Assembly (NCBI GenBank): GCA_022496805.1
Contig: CM040090.1
Span: 8,426,001-8,490,000 of the forward strand
Direction: 5' to 3'
Length of the DNA stretch: 64,000 nt
Origin: Pohlia nutans
Lineage: Eukaryota; Streptophyta; Bryopsida; Bryales; Mniaceae
A program made the translations under genes and the position numbers. The notes under the pieces were generated by a model. The model saw only the letters and a program-made list of their open reading frames with translations, had not been told where the DNA came from and did not search any database. Below, piece by piece: positions 22,347-34,396 of the stretch (the stretch's first letter is position 1; each line of letters starts with the position of its first letter).

Positions 22347-23315
22347 TCATGTGTTTTGCGTGAGTCAAAGATTAGATTGCTCATTGTGTGGAGGTCGTGC
22401 GTTGGAGCGCTGATTTTGGAGTATTGGAGCGCTGATTTGGATCTTTGGAGGGCTGAATTCGAGCTTTGGTGGGCTGATTTCGACATTGGGAGGTATTACA
22501 ATCTTCCTACCTTTGATCTACGTGTTGGAGGGCTGAATTCGCACTTTGGAGCTATCATTTGTTGATTTGGAGCTTTTGGAGCACTTTGGAGCACTTTTGG
22601 AGTTTATACACGTCTACAAGGGCTGAATTGGAGCTTTGGAGCTTATTGGTGCTTGTTGGAGTATATTGGAGCTGATTGGAGCTTAGTGGAGCTTATTGGA
22701 GCTTATTGGAGCTTATTAGAGCTTATTGGGTCAATTTGTGCTCAATTTGTGCACTTGTGTTGTTGCAAGGCACTTTTATGCTTTGAGGCTCTTGGGGTGA
22801 GTCTACAATCTGATTTTGGTATTGCAATTCTTGCACAAGGGTTTGGAATGTGAGTTATGCCCTTGGAGTGCTCAAAATTAGAGTTTGGGTTAGTGAATGC
22901 ACAACGGGGCTGATTTGATGAATTTCAATGCAATTAGGACTTGAAGGGGCTGAATTTGCATTGATTTAGAGTCCTTGGAAGGCACAAGGGTGTCCATAGG
23001 GTGCATTACATGTTGTGAAGCACAAGGGTGCTGATTTGAGTGGATTTGAGCCAACGAGTGCGCAATTCTCCTAGTTAGGGTGTTGTGGTATGATCTTGTG
23101 CAAATTCACTAAGAACCATCACGATTGAGTGTTGTGAGGTTGATGTGTAGCACAAAGGTGCTGATTTAGTGTTTGGCATTAGTTTGGAGGCATTAGAAGC
23201 ACGTACGTGTGCAATTTGCCTCACAAATCACAAAATTGTCAAAAAATCATAAAAACAATTTTTCTTAGCTTTCTAGGGGCTGAATTTTGTGAGCGTACGT
23301 CCTTCAATCAAGGAT
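22347..23315 (+). other. Copia untranslated leader with TTGGAGC-type repeats
   Basis: Nearly 970 bases between primer site and gag. At about 22395-22735 there are many short imperfect repeats of TTGGAGC/TTTGGAGC and GGGCTGA, becoming a run of GAGCTTATTG units at 22640-22730. Later parts carry AAGGGGCTGA and CACAAGGGTG phrases. No coding potential; it may hold packaging or dimerisation signals. Confidence 0.6.
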
Positions 23316-26300
23316 ATGGCTACATTTGAGGGTGAAGGTGCTAAGGTTGTAGACAAGTTCGATGGCGTCAACTTCCACTTGTGGAAATTCAAGATGGAAA
23401 TGGTCATGGCCGAAAAAGAATTGTGGGAGATAGTTGAGGGTAGTGAGGAACCGCCTTCGTCCGACGCCGAGGCTAGGGTACGGACTGCGTACACTCGGCG
23501 AGAGAAAAAGGCCTTTGCGATTTTGGCTCTTAATCTTTCTGATTCCCAGCTTTCTCATATTCGGTCGTGCAAGACTCCCGCCGAGGCATGGGCCAAGCTT
23601 TGCAATATTCATGAGGCAAAGAGCTTGGTCAATATCTTGTTTTTGAGGCGCAAGTTTTTCACCATCAAGATGGAAGAAAACGACGACATGTTGGCGCACA
23701 TCAACAAAGTCAAGGCTCTTGCGGATCAGCTCAACGGCGCAGACGTCAACATTACGGACGGTGATATCGTTATGACGCTCCTCGAGAGTTTGCCGCCGTC
23801 GTACGAGTATCTTATCGTTGCTATGGAGAGTAGGCCCATTAGCGAGCTCACTCTTGATTATGTGACATCACGGTTGTTGCATGAACTCTCGCGGCGCAAA
23901 GAAAACGAGACTCGTGGCGATAGCGCGGCGCTTTTGGCGAAGCAATCCAAGAGCGGTGCGAGTGGGAACTCTACAGACAAGGTATGCTACTATTGCGGTA
24001 AGAAGGGCCACTTGGCAAAATTTTGCTACAAACGCAAGAGAGAGGAAAGTGCCAACAATACAAAGGTCAACGATGCAGGTGATGAGTACGCATTTATGAC
24101 TAGCGTCTCTTCTTGTAGTGATGACGGGGACGAGTATGCAATGATGGCAAGTGACGTGTCATGCAATGGTAGTGTGATCGATTGGATTGTTGATTCGGGA
24201 GCCTCGAGTCACATGGCGCCCATTAGGACTTGTTTCCAATCATATCACGTCATATCTCCAAAGAATGTCATTTTGGGTGATGATACGGTTCTTCAAGCCG
24301 TGGGTAAAGGATCCATCGTCGTAGACACCGAGGTGAAGGGTCGTGTGAAGACAATTACCATCCATGATGTCCTCCACGTTCCCAAGTTGAAGGCAAATCT
24401 TTTATCGGTGCGACATTTGGTGATGAAGCATTTGCGAGTGGAATTTAGCGACCAAGAGTGTTTTGTGTTGTCTCCAAGTCGTGAGGAGGTGGCCATTATA
24501 CACGAAGTCAACGGCTTGTACCAAATCAAGTTTTCCAAGATGCACGCGGCGGAATCCGCAACGTTGGTGCAATCGAGTTCAAACGAAGACAAGTTGGCGT
24601 TGTGGCATCGTCGTCTCGGGCATTTGAATGTCAAGAGTGTGAAAGCACTGCGTGGAATGGTAAGTGGCATGGATCTTGCACAATCACACGTCGCACCTAG
24701 TTCATTCACATGTGAGGGTTGTATTGAAGGCAAGCAACAACGCTCACCGTTTCCAGTTGATGGGGCAACTCGTGCAACCAAGGTTCTTGAGATTGTGCAT
24801 TCCGACGTGTGTGGTCCAATGAAGACCACGTCTATGGGGGGTTGCAAGTATTTTGTGATGTTCATTGATGATTTTTCGAGGAAGATATGGTTGTATCCGA
24901 TCAAAGCAAAGAGCGAGTGTTATGAGAAGTTCAAAGAGTTCAAGGCGTTGGTTGAGAAGCAATCCGAGCACAAGATCAAGGTGTTTCGATCGGATAATGG
25001 CGGCGAGTTCATGTCCAACCAATTTGGAGAGTTATTGAAGAAAGAAGGCATTGTTAGACAAACCACAACGCCATATACACCACAACAAAACGGAGTTGCA
25101 GAGCGTGCAAATCGAACAATTGTGGAAATGGCAAGGAGTATGTTGGATGCACAAAATTTGGGTTTGGACCTTTGGGCGGAAGCGGTGGTGACTGCGGTGT
25201 ACACACGCAACCGATGCCCGACGAGTGCGGTTCAAAACATGACACCAGAGCAAGCGTGGAGTGGGAGGCCACCCCGCGTGGAGCACATGCGCACATTTGG
25301 ATGCATCGCATTTGCAAAGGTACCCGATTCTCAAAGAACCAAACTTGAGGCCAAGGCAACAAAATGTGTGTTTCTTGGATATTGTGAAGGTACCAAGGCG
25401 TACAGGCTTATGTCGCTCGAGACCAAGAAGATCATTCGAGCTCGTGATGTGACATTTTGCGAGAATTCCAAGGTTGAAGACAATTTGGACGATGGTCCAA
25501 GTGGGAGAAGTGGCGATAAACCGGCGATTGTGGACCAATCTTCCAAATCTCCCGTTATTGATATTGTTGATGAAGACGAAGATGACAAAGATGGTGGTGA
25601 TGAGGAACATATTGAGGAGCGACCTTTGAAGACGAGGAATGGCGAGAAAAAGGCACAAGCAACGGCGGTTGAAGACAATGCATCCTCGAGCGATCGTCGT
25701 TATCCAGAGAGAAATCGTAGACCACTTGGCGAGTGGTGGAAGAATCATATTCTCCCTCAAGGTGAGGAGGAGCATGCAAACGTTGCACTTTTAGATGCTC
25801 CATTGACGATTCGTGAAGCGTTGAGTTGTGATGATGCAAACAAGTGGGAGCAAGCCATGCAAGAGGAGTACAAATCGTTGATGGACAATGGCACTTGGGA
25901 ATTGACTCCCCTCCCCAAGAATCGCAATGCTATCGGTTGTAAGTGGGTATTTCGTGCAAAGAGAGATGCAACGGGTGATGTGGTTCGTTATAAGGCAAGA
26001 TTGGTGGCAAAGGGCTTTTCACAAATCGAAGGTGTTGATTTTCATGAGACCTTTGCACCGGTGGCGAAATTCACCACTATTCGATGCATTTTGGCCATCG
26101 GGGCTGCCATGGATTTGGAAATGCATCAAATGGATGTGAAGACGGCGTTCTTGAACGGCGAGTTGGACGAGGACATCTACATGGTGCAACCCGAAGGATT
26201 TGTGCAACGAGGTAATGAGAACCTTGTTTGCAAGTTGAACAAGTCATTGTATGGGTTGAAGCAATCTCCACGCGCATGGTATCAAAAGATTGACACGTTT

Positions 26301-27389
26301 CTTGTTCATATCGGGTTCACAAGGAGCATCGCTGATCACAGCTTGTATTTCATGCAAAAGGGGCAACATGTGGTCATCGTGATCATATATGTGGATGATT
26401 TGATCATCCTTGCAAGTTGTATGAGCTCTTTGAAGGCATTGAAGGCAATGCTTGAGAACGAGTACGAGATGAGTGATCTCGGTGAGTTGCACTTTTGTCT
26501 AGGAGTTGAGTTTGTGCGAGATAGAGCAACACGCACCATAACAATGAATCAAAGCAAGTATGTTATGGATGTTCTCAAACGCTTTGGCATGGAGGATTGC
26601 AAACCGGTTGGCACTCCATTGGATGTGAATTCCAAACTCGTGAAACTCACCGATGAGGAGTATGCATTAGAGGCTCAATCTATGGTGGATGTGCCATACA
26701 AGCAAGCTGTAGGGTCATTGATGTATGCTATGATTGCAACAAGGCCGGACCTTGCGTATCCAATCAGCGTTGTGAGTCAACACATGGCAAGACCGGGTTC
26801 AAGTCATTGGGTTGCGGTCAAGAGGATCATGCGGTACTTGAAAGGCACAAGTGATGTGAGGTTGTGTCTTGGAGGTGACAACATTGTGTTGAGTGGGTAT
26901 TGTGATGCGGATTATGCGGGTGATACCAATGATCGTAGATCCACCATGGGGTACATGTTCAAAGTTGGATCGGGGGCCGTTTCATGGAATAGCAAGCGCC
27001 AACAAACCACGGCCACGTCAACGGTTGAGGCGGAGTACATGGCGACGAGCCACGGTACGAAGGAGGCCATTTGGTTGAGGCAACTAATGGTGGATGTGAG
27101 ATGCACTCAAGAGGAGGCTACAACAATCATGTGTGACAACCAAGGGAGTATGTCATTGGCGAAGAATCCAACGCATCACTCACGTACAAAGCACATTGAT
27201 GTGCAATATCACTTCATTCGAGAGAAGTTAGAGATGAAGGTGATAGAGTTGAAGTATTGTCCAACGGAGCACATGGTGGCGAACGTGCTGACAAAGGCTC
27301 TTGCGAGAGATCGACATCAAAGACTAGTGGTGGCATTTGGGCTCCAAGGCTTTGGCTATTCGCAAAGTGGGAGTGTTGAAGTAGGATGA
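23316..27389 (+). CDS. Copia gag-pol polyprotein
   Basis: A single open frame of about 1357 codons; the ATG at 23316 (MATFEGEG) is preferred to an upstream in-frame GTG. Domains in order: Gag; CCHC zinc knuckle CYYCGKKGHLAKFC; aspartic protease (WIVDSGASSHM); GAG pre-integrase HRRLGHLN; integrase with HSDVCGPM, DDFSRK, FRSDNGGEF and PQQNGVAERANR; reverse transcriptase with KARLVAKGFSQ, MDVKTAFLNGEL and IYVDDLIIL; RNase H with GYCDADYAGD, TVEAEYMA, and HHSRTKHIDVQYHFIREKL. Domain order (integrase before RT) fixes the Ty1/copia class, and the catalytic residues are present. The stop lies inside the 3' LTR. Confidence 0.95.
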   Translation: MATFEGEGAKVVDKFDGVNFHLWKFKMEMVMAEKELWEIVEGSEEPPSSDAEARVRTAYTRREKKAFAILALNLSDSQLSHIRSCKTPAEAWAKLCNIHEAKSLVNILFLRRKFFTIKMEENDDMLAHINKVKALADQLNGADVNITDGDIVMTLLESLPPSYEYLIVAMESRPISELTLDYVTSRLLHELSRRKENETRGDSAALLAKQSKSGASGNSTDKVCYYCGKKGHLAKFCYKRKREESANNTKVNDAGDEYAFMTSVSSCSDDGDEYAMMASDVSCNGSVIDWIVDSGASSHMAPIRTCFQSYHVISPKNVILGDDTVLQAVGKGSIVVDTEVKGRVKTITIHDVLHVPKLKANLLSVRHLVMKHLRVEFSDQECFVLSPSREEVAIIHEVNGLYQIKFSKMHAAESATLVQSSSNEDKLALWHRRLGHLNVKSVKALRGMVSGMDLAQSHVAPSSFTCEGCIEGKQQRSPFPVDGATRATKVLEIVHSDVCGPMKTTSMGGCKYFVMFIDDFSRKIWLYPIKAKSECYEKFKEFKALVEKQSEHKIKVFRSDNGGEFMSNQFGELLKKEGIVRQTTTPYTPQQNGVAERANRTIVEMARSMLDAQNLGLDLWAEAVVTAVYTRNRCPTSAVQNMTPEQAWSGRPPRVEHMRTFGCIAFAKVPDSQRTKLEAKATKCVFLGYCEGTKAYRLMSLETKKIIRARDVTFCENSKVEDNLDDGPSGRSGDKPAIVDQSSKSPVIDIVDEDEDDKDGGDEEHIEERPLKTRNGEKKAQATAVEDNASSSDRRYPERNRRPLGEWWKNHILPQGEEEHANVALLDAPLTIREALSCDDANKWEQAMQEEYKSLMDNGTWELTPLPKNRNAIGCKWVFRAKRDATGDVVRYKARLVAKGFSQIEGVDFHETFAPVAKFTTIRCILAIGAAMDLEMHQMDVKTAFLNGELDEDIYMVQPEGFVQRGNENLVCKLNKSLYGLKQSPRAWYQKIDTFLVHIGFTRSIADHSLYFMQKGQHVVIVIIYVDDLIILASCMSSLKALKAMLENEYEMSDLGELHFCLGVEFVRDRATRTITMNQSKYVMDVLKRFGMEDCKPVGTPLDVNSKLVKLTDEEYALEAQSMVDVPYKQAVGSLMYAMIATRPDLAYPISVVSQHMARPGSSHWVAVKRIMRYLKGTSDVRLCLGGDNIVLSGYCDADYAGDTNDRRSTMGYMFKVGSGAVSWNSKRQQTTATSTVEAEYMATSHGTKEAIWLRQLMVDVRCTQEEATTIMCDNQGSMSLAKNPTHHSRTKHIDVQYHFIREKLEMKVIELKYCPTEHMVANVLTKALARDRHQRLVVAFGLQGFGYSQSGSVEVG
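27362..27373 (+). promoter_or_regulatory. Polypurine tract of the copia element
   Basis: GCAAAGTGGGAG lies directly before the 3' LTR and would prime plus-strand DNA synthesis. It is also part of the gag-pol coding sequence. Confidence 0.7.
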
Positions 27390-27691
27390 TTGCGTGGGCT
27401 GAAGTTGCTCATAGCCATGCGCATTAGCTAGAGTAGATGATGCAAATGAGCTAGACTAGCAACTAGAGAAGTGGTACTAGTTAGAAGTAATGAGAATTGG
27501 GTCTCCCAAGTGATATGGGCTGATCCTAGTGTACTAGGAGTGGAGTATGGGCTGATGTCCCATATGGTTTGCCAAGGGGACTCCCTTGGGTGTGCTACTT
27601 AAGAGGGGCAGCCCATGAGTAAAGATCATCTCTTTCCTATGCATTCCAAGTGTTTGTGTGAGGCTTTGGCATTCTAATCTAACCTTCAATA
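27374..27691 (+). repeat. Copia 3' LTR
   Basis: Direct repeat of the 5' LTR with one mismatch. Its first 16 bases contain the end and stop of the gag-pol frame. The target duplication TGGAG follows at 27692. Confidence 0.93.
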
Positions 27692-30600
27692 TGGAGCACA
27701 TCCGGCCAGACCTCCGAGAAATGCATAAGAGACTCTGTACGAATTTCAAAGAAGCGAAGATCCCGTGGGAGGCTGAAGAGTTCTACCATTGCACTAGAGA
27801 CTGGTGGCTGTTCTCAGGAGCTGCCACTGAAGATGGACTGCGAGAGCTGGATGATTGGCTCGGATTTTGGCACTTCAGATTCCGTCAATGGGGTGGATTC
27901 TATGAGCTTGTGAGAGTTGATTGCCTATTCATAAATATGTTATCTTACGAATCCGAATGACTACTTTGTCGTCTTACTCATTCAACATTTGGTATGTGGC
28001 TTCCAGGATCTAACGGCAGAGCAGATTGCGGACATTCTTTCATGCAACCTAGGCGAGACTGTACACAGCTACTGGCAGCGGATGTCACAGAGTAGAGGGA
28101 CGTGTTTGTACGTTGCTACAATAGACGACATGATGCGCTCAGTAAAGCAGTCAGTTGAGTACGAGTCCTATTTGAAAGACAATCATCGAGAGCAAGCAAT
28201 GACCTTGATGAGCATTGGATATGGGCTCTAAAAGAGATAGTAGTAGTGCCGTGTTTGTAGATTCAATTGATATAAATTGCATCCAAGGGTCGTCACGAGC
28301 CTATGCATATATGTGAAAGGATTAGAACCTTTCGGTTCCAATGCATAAACATTGCATAAATAAAAATCAAAAGTGGAAACATAATAATTATAATTCAACA
28401 AATGCGTATATATTGAATATAAAGCTTAATATCTATTACCAGAGCTACCCTCACTAGAGGAGTTAAAATCATCCTCTCCTTGGACTGCCTCGTCATCCAC
28501 AAATGCACGCACTCCTCGAACATATCGTCGCTTGCGACGGTATGGAGGTGGAGAGGCTGTAGCGTACGCCTGGGCAATCGCGGCCACGTACTCAGGCAGC
28601 GTGAAAGTTGGAGGAGGGGGTGGTTGCAAGCTACGGTCTACCAAGTGGGGAATGCAGCTTGTGCAGCTAAAGGCCATGCAGCTCGTGCACTAGCGTAGTA
28701 ATGCGCACCTCTCAACTTTCAATTAGATAAAAAATTTCACCATCCCAAATAGGGTTTATGCTAATACTTTCACTTTAGCAATTGTTAAGTTAATTTCAAG
28801 TCTTTGGACATTACTCAATAGCCTTTTCTGTTTTTTACCGAGTAGGGGTAATTAGAGCCTTTTTTACATAACATCCTTAGCTAGGTTTTATGAAAAATGC
28901 ATTTCATATCCCACCTCTGAAATTGAACCATTATTTCATTTCCCAAAAAAAAAAATCCAAAAAAAAGTTTTAACTGCACGAAAATCTTTTTAATTAATTT
29001 TTTTTAAAAAAACTTTTAATATTTAAATATCCAATCTGAAATGTCGAACTCATGCCACATCAGGTTTCATTTTTAAAATATTTTTATATTAATTAAATAT
29101 TTTTAAAAAAATTCAAAAAGTTAAAATAAAAATAAAAACTCGAGGCCTTTTAGAGGGCTCAAATTTCTTGTAATGTCACGTGGTCATTCTCCGTGGACCT
29201 AAACAACATTAGCAAGATAAGTAACGATACAAATGAATGTTGCATGAATTCCAATGTAATGCATATAAATTCACAGAGTTCAAATAAGGGACAAACCAAT
29301 TGACATCCCCCATTGCGTTAAGCAAGCGCGCTACTGATCCTCTGGGATCAAGGAAAATTGACTCGACCCTGTAATGCCACTTTAGCTCGTTCGCATGGCA
29401 GTTGGTGATGTACCTGGTCCATGCTGTTACGCGGTGGTTGCCGTCCCAAACATAGAACATCTTCCGACGGAGTGGGGCCAAATCAGCATCTGCTTCAAGC
29501 TCGAGCTCAAACTCGGCATTGACTTGCTGCTAATGAGGACTCCACGTTCCAATCGTGTCGTCCATCAACTCACATGACTCTTCGTGGCTGTTGTACACGG
29601 AGATGTACAAGACCCGGTCGCCGTCACGATATCCATTTACGAACTCGCTCTCCAGTCTTTGAACATCCACCTCTCCAACAGCTCTGACTTCGTCCATAAC
29701 TATCATCCTGCACAATGGCACTTGAAGCCGCGATTTCTTCCTTGGACTCAATCGCAGAGATTCAATAAAGCCGTTGTGATCAACCTTCAGCGACCTGCGG
29801 TGCTCTAGCTCACTCTCACCAGGAGTGGTGATATTATCAGGACATTTGCTCAATAGCTCATCGTCCTCGTCTATTGAATCCAGTTGATCAACCTTCAGAA
29901 ACAGAAGTGATAAAACAAAATTATTGATTGCACAATTGCATGACACAAGTAGGAAAGCAGCATAGATAATAGATCCACATTGAAAGATGAAATGAATAGA
30001 CCAAAGTCTTTGAATCTATGCAAAGCGGTGATTGCGCAGCCTACGCATGTAGGATCTACGTGTCATCTCTGAATGATCTCTACTACGACTACGACCGCGG
30101 AGTCGTGCGGTACTAAGGCGCCCATGAATCGCCGGCAATGCACGGACGATCATCAACACCGGAGATAGGAGCGGAGGTGGAGGTGACGTCGGCACGTAGT
30201 CCTCGGCCGAAGGCATATCCGGAGGAGAGGTAGGAATGAAGTCAACCATAGGAGGAAACCCCTCGGGAGAAGTTGGCACAAACGGAGGCGACTCAAGCAT
30301 AGTAACTGAAGGAGGAGAAATTGCAATCTGATTACTAGGCTGTTGCATTCTCAAGGACGAGAACACAAATGAATCAATCTGATAGCATGTGCAGAACTTC
30401 TCCTCGACACTCTCCACATCACTCAGGTCAATTACCTGAGTGGATGCAGCTACAGGTACAGAGCCATCACCCTGAAAAGAAAAATAATCACATATGACGA
30501 TCATTAAAAAAAATGAATTCATAGTTAGGGTAAACAAATCTACAAGTCCACACAACTATCAAAATTATCAAATTCTATTTGATTTATTCCTTACCCAGTC

Positions 30601-30744
30601 CAAAATTCAATATTTGGTATAGAATGTACTTATCAAGATCCGATTTTTAAACAAACAAGATGAATTGTTTAATATTCTATCTCCCAAGTATTATTGCAGT
30701 CAACTTGTTTAAATTAAAAATCAATTTGTCATTCAAACAAGTCA

Positions 30745-33700
30745 CACTTGTAAAGGGACTCATATACTAGTGCCTCTTTGCCTCTATCAAACCAATCCAA
30801 TGCACCTTCTAGAGTCATGTTTTTTAAGTTAGAAAAGCACTTAATGATTGAATCAAGTCACACTTGTAGAGGCACTCGTATACGAGTGCTTCTTTGCCTC
30901 TATCAAACCAATCCAATGCACCTTCTAGAGTCATGTCTTTAAATTAGAAAAGCACTTAATGATTCAAACAAGTCACACTTGTAGAGGCACTCGTATACGA
31001 GTGCCTCTTTGCCTCTATCAAACCAATGCAATGCACCTAATAGAGTCATGTTTTTTAAATCAGAATAGCACTTAATGATTCAAACAAGTCACACTTGTAG
31101 AGGCACTCGTATACGAGTGCCTCTTTGCCTCTATCAAACCAATGCAATGCACCTTCTAGAGTCATGTTTCTTAAGTTAGTAAAGCACTTAATGATTGAAT
31201 CAAGTCACACATGTAGACGCACTCGTATATGAGTGCCTCTTTGCCTCTATCAAACCAATCCAATGCACCTTCTAGAGTCATGTTTTTTAAATCAGAATAG
31301 CACTTAATGATTCAAACAAGTCACACTTGTAGAGGCACTCGTATACGAGTGCCTCTTTGCCTCTATCAAACCAATGCAATGCACCTTCTAGAGTCATGTT
31401 TTTTAAATCAGAAAAGCACTTAATGATTGAAACAAGTCACACTTGTAGAGGCACTCGTATACGAGTGCCTCTTTGCCTCTATCAAACCAATCCAATGCAC
31501 CTTCTAGAGTCATGTTTTTTAAATCAGATAAGCACTTAATGATTGGAACAAGTCACACTTGTAGAGGCACTCGTATACAAGTGCCTTTTTGCCTCTATCA
31601 AACCAGTCCAATGCACCTTCTAGAGTCATGTTTTTTAAGTTAGAAAAGCACTTAATGATTGAATCAAGTCTCACTTGTAGAGGCACTCGTATACGAGTGC
31701 CTCTTTGCCTCTATCAAACCAATGCAATGCACCTTCTAGAGTTATGTTTTTTAAGTTAGGAAAGCACTTAATGATTGCATCAAGTCACACTTGTAGAGGC
31801 ACTCGTATACGAGTGCCTCTTTGCCTCTATCAAACCAATGCAATGCACCTTCTAGAGTCATGTTTTTTAAATCAGAAAAGCACTTAATGATTCAAACAAG
31901 TCACACTTGTAGAGGCACTCGTATACGAGTGCCTCTTTGCCTCTATCAAACCAATGCAATGCACCTTCTAGAGTCATGTTTTTTAAGTTAGAAAAGCACT
32001 TAATGATTGAATCAAGTCACACTTGTAGAGGCAGTCGTATACGAGTGCCTCTTTGCCTCTATCAAACCAATCCAATGCACATTCTAGAGTCATGTTTTTT
32101 AAATCAGAAGAGCACTTAATGATTGAAACAAGTCACACTTGTAGAGGCAGTCGTATACGAGTGCCTCTTTGCCTCTATCAAACCAATGCAATGCACCTTC
32201 TAGAGTCATGTTTTTTAAGTTAGAAAAGCACTTAATGATTGAATCAAGTCACACTTGTAGAGGCACTCGTATACAAATGCCTCTTTGCCTCTATCAAACC
32301 AATGCAATGCACCTTCTAGAGTCATGTTTTTTAAGTTAGATAAGCACTTAATGATTGAATCAAGTCACACTTCTAGAGGCAGTCGTATATGAGTGCCTCT
32401 TTGCCTCTATCAAACCAATGCAATGCACCTTCTAGAGTCATGTTTTTTAAGTTAGATAAGCACTTAATGATTGTTTCAAGTCACACTTGTAGAGGCACTC
32501 GTATACGAGTGCCTTTTTGCCTCTATCAAACCAACGCAATGCACCTTCTAGAGTCATGTTTTTTAAGTTAGAAAAGCACTTAATGATTGAATCAAGTCTC
32601 ACTTGTAGAGGCACTCGTATACGAGTGCCTCTTTGCCTCTATCAAACCAATGCAATGCACCTTCTAGAGTTATGTTTTTTAAATCAGAAAAGCACTTAAT
32701 GATTGAAACAAGTCACACTTGTAGAGGCACTCGTATACGAGTGCCTCTTTGCCTCTATCAAACCAATCCAATGCACCTTCTAGAGTCATGTTTTTTAAAT
32801 CAGATAAGCACTTAATGATCTAAACAAGTCACACTTGTAGAGGCACTCGTATATGAGTGCCTCTTTGCCTCTATCAAACCAGTCCAATGCACCTTCTAGA
32901 GTCATGTTTTTTAAATTAGAAAAGCACTTAATGATTGAAACAAGTCACACTTGTAGAGGCACTCGTATACGAGTGCCTCTTTGCCTCTATCAAACGAGTC
33001 CAATGCACCTTCTAGAGTCATGTTTTTTAAGTTAGAAAAGCATTTAATGATTGAAACAAGTCACACTTGTAGAGGCACTTGTATACGAGTGCCTCTTTGC
33101 CTCTATCAAACCAATGCAATGCACCTTCTAGAGTCATGTTTTTTAAGTTAGAAAAGCACTTAATGATTGAATCAAGTCACACTTGTAGAGGCACTCGTAT
33201 ACGAGTGCCTCTTTGCGTCTATCAAACCAATCCAATGCACATTCTAGAGTCATGTTTTTTAAATCAGAAGAGCACTTAATGATTGAAACAAGTCACACTT
33301 GTAGAGGCACTCGTATACGAGTGCCTCTTTGCCTCTATCAAACCAATGCAATGCACCTTCTAGAGTCATGTTTTTTAAGTTAGAAAAGCACTTAATGATT
33401 GAATCAAGTCACACTTGTAGAGGCACTCGTATACAAGTGCCTCTTTGCCTCTATCAAACGAGTCCAATGCACCTTCTAGAGTCATGTTTTTTAAGTTAGA
33501 AAAGCACTTAATGATTGAATCAAGTCACACTTCTAGAGGCAGTCGTATACGAGTGCCTCTTTGCCTCTATCAAACCAATGCAATGCACCTTCTAGAGTCA
33601 TGTTTTTTAAGTTAGATAAGCACTTAATGATTGTTTCAAGTCACACTTGTAGAGGCACTCGTATACGAGTGCCTTTTTGCCTCTATCAAACCAATGCAAT

Positions 33701-34147
33701 GCACCTTCTAGAGTCATGTTTTTTAAGTTAGAAAAGCACTTAATGATTGAAACAAGTCACACTTGTAGAGGCACTCGTATACGAGTGCCTCTTTGCCTCT
33801 ATCAAATTAATGCAATGCACCTTCTAGAGTTATGTTTTTTAAATCAGAAAAGCACTTAATGATTGAAACAAGTCACACTTGTAGAGGCACTCGTATACGA
33901 GTGCCTCTTTGCCTCTATCAAACCAATGCAATGCACCTTCTAGAGTCATGTTTTTTAAATCAGATAAGCACTTAATGATTGGAACAAGTCACACTTGTAG
34001 AGGCACTCGTATATGAGTGCCTCTTTGCCTCTATCAAACCAATCCAATGCACCTTCTAGAGTCATGTTTTTTAAATTAGAAAAGCACTTAATGATTGAAA
34101 CAAGTCACACTTGTAGAGGCACTTGTATACGAGTGCCTCTTTGCCCC
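30745..34147 (+). repeat. 116-bp satellite with a perfect 26-bp palindrome, about 29 copies
   Basis: The tandem unit is 116 bp. Each contains the 13-nt half-site AGAGGCACTCGTA followed directly by its reverse complement, then TTGCCTCTATCAAACCA, CACCTTCTAGAGTCATG and CACTTAATGATT. Copies differ by a few bases; variants often hit the palindrome centre (GTATATGAG, GTATACAAG). The first unit is degenerate and the last stops in a run of C near 34150. The recurrent 60-codon ORFs here are products of the repeat, not genes. It lies within the MULE, inside or next to the ParB-like gene. Confidence 0.95.
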
Positions 34148-34396
34148 CCTTCCTAATTCAAAACAATTGAGAACTTCAATGTGATGTTCTATCTTTTTTA
34201 TTTAAGGCATCATTCTTAAGTCAAATCAATACACACCAGTCCAAGGCACTACCTTTGGTATCACATTATTTGTTAGAATTATGTTCCTAGCTAATACAGT
34301 GATATTCTTGGCTTTCATTGTGATTACATGTTTTACTTTCATTGTGAGTGTATTGTATCCCAATCGAAACTCAAAATCTAAATGTCAAAGTTCAAT
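34148..34396. other. Spacer after the satellite
   Basis: AT-rich unique sequence between the satellite and the acidic first exon of the minus-strand ParB-like gene; probably intronic for that gene. Confidence 0.35.

Larger units (their letters stand above)
22015..27691 (+). mobile_element. Young, apparently intact Ty1/copia retrotransposon
   Basis: Complete structure: 5' LTR 22015-22332, primer binding site, leader, one gag-pol frame, polypurine tract and 3' LTR 27374-27691, flanked by TGGAG duplications. The LTRs are both 318 bp and I saw one difference between them (CAACCC against CAGCCC), so insertion was recent. The gag-pol frame has no stop or frameshift. It may be capable of transposition. 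Confidence 0.95.
21316..28231 (+). pseudogene. MULE transposase gene A, split by a copia element
   Basis: Coding parts are 21316-22014 and, after the copia insert, 27692-27909, then an intron (GT at 27910, AG at 28005-28006), then 28007-28231. Removing the insert and one copy of the 5-bp duplication gives continuous codons across AVEHIRPDLREMHKRLC. MULE-type blocks seen are RWIMFDHLNR (candidate first Asp), YFKGFVADGDDANWMAVRIVYG (candidate second Asp), RERYNEVDW, then WWLFSGAA and WHFRFRQWGGF. The intron after QWGGF sits at the same place in gene B. The C-terminal SWIM finger is missing; the frame ends soon after SVEYESYLKDN. It is non-functional as it stands. The start is the first good ATG; earlier exons may exist. 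Confidence 0.75.

Noticed and set aside
23289..23315. GTG-started extension of the copia gag
   Set aside because: A normal ATG nine codons later begins the conserved gag sequence; eukaryotic translation favours ATG.
31357..33859. A series of 60-66 codon ORFs with nearly the same sequence
   Set aside because: They recur with the 116-bp satellite period (one unit shifts frame by two bases) and carry no domain; products of the repeat.
30745..34147. Regular repeats that might suggest a CRISPR array
   Set aside because: The whole 116-bp unit is repeated, with no unique spacers; eukaryotic context and no cas genes.
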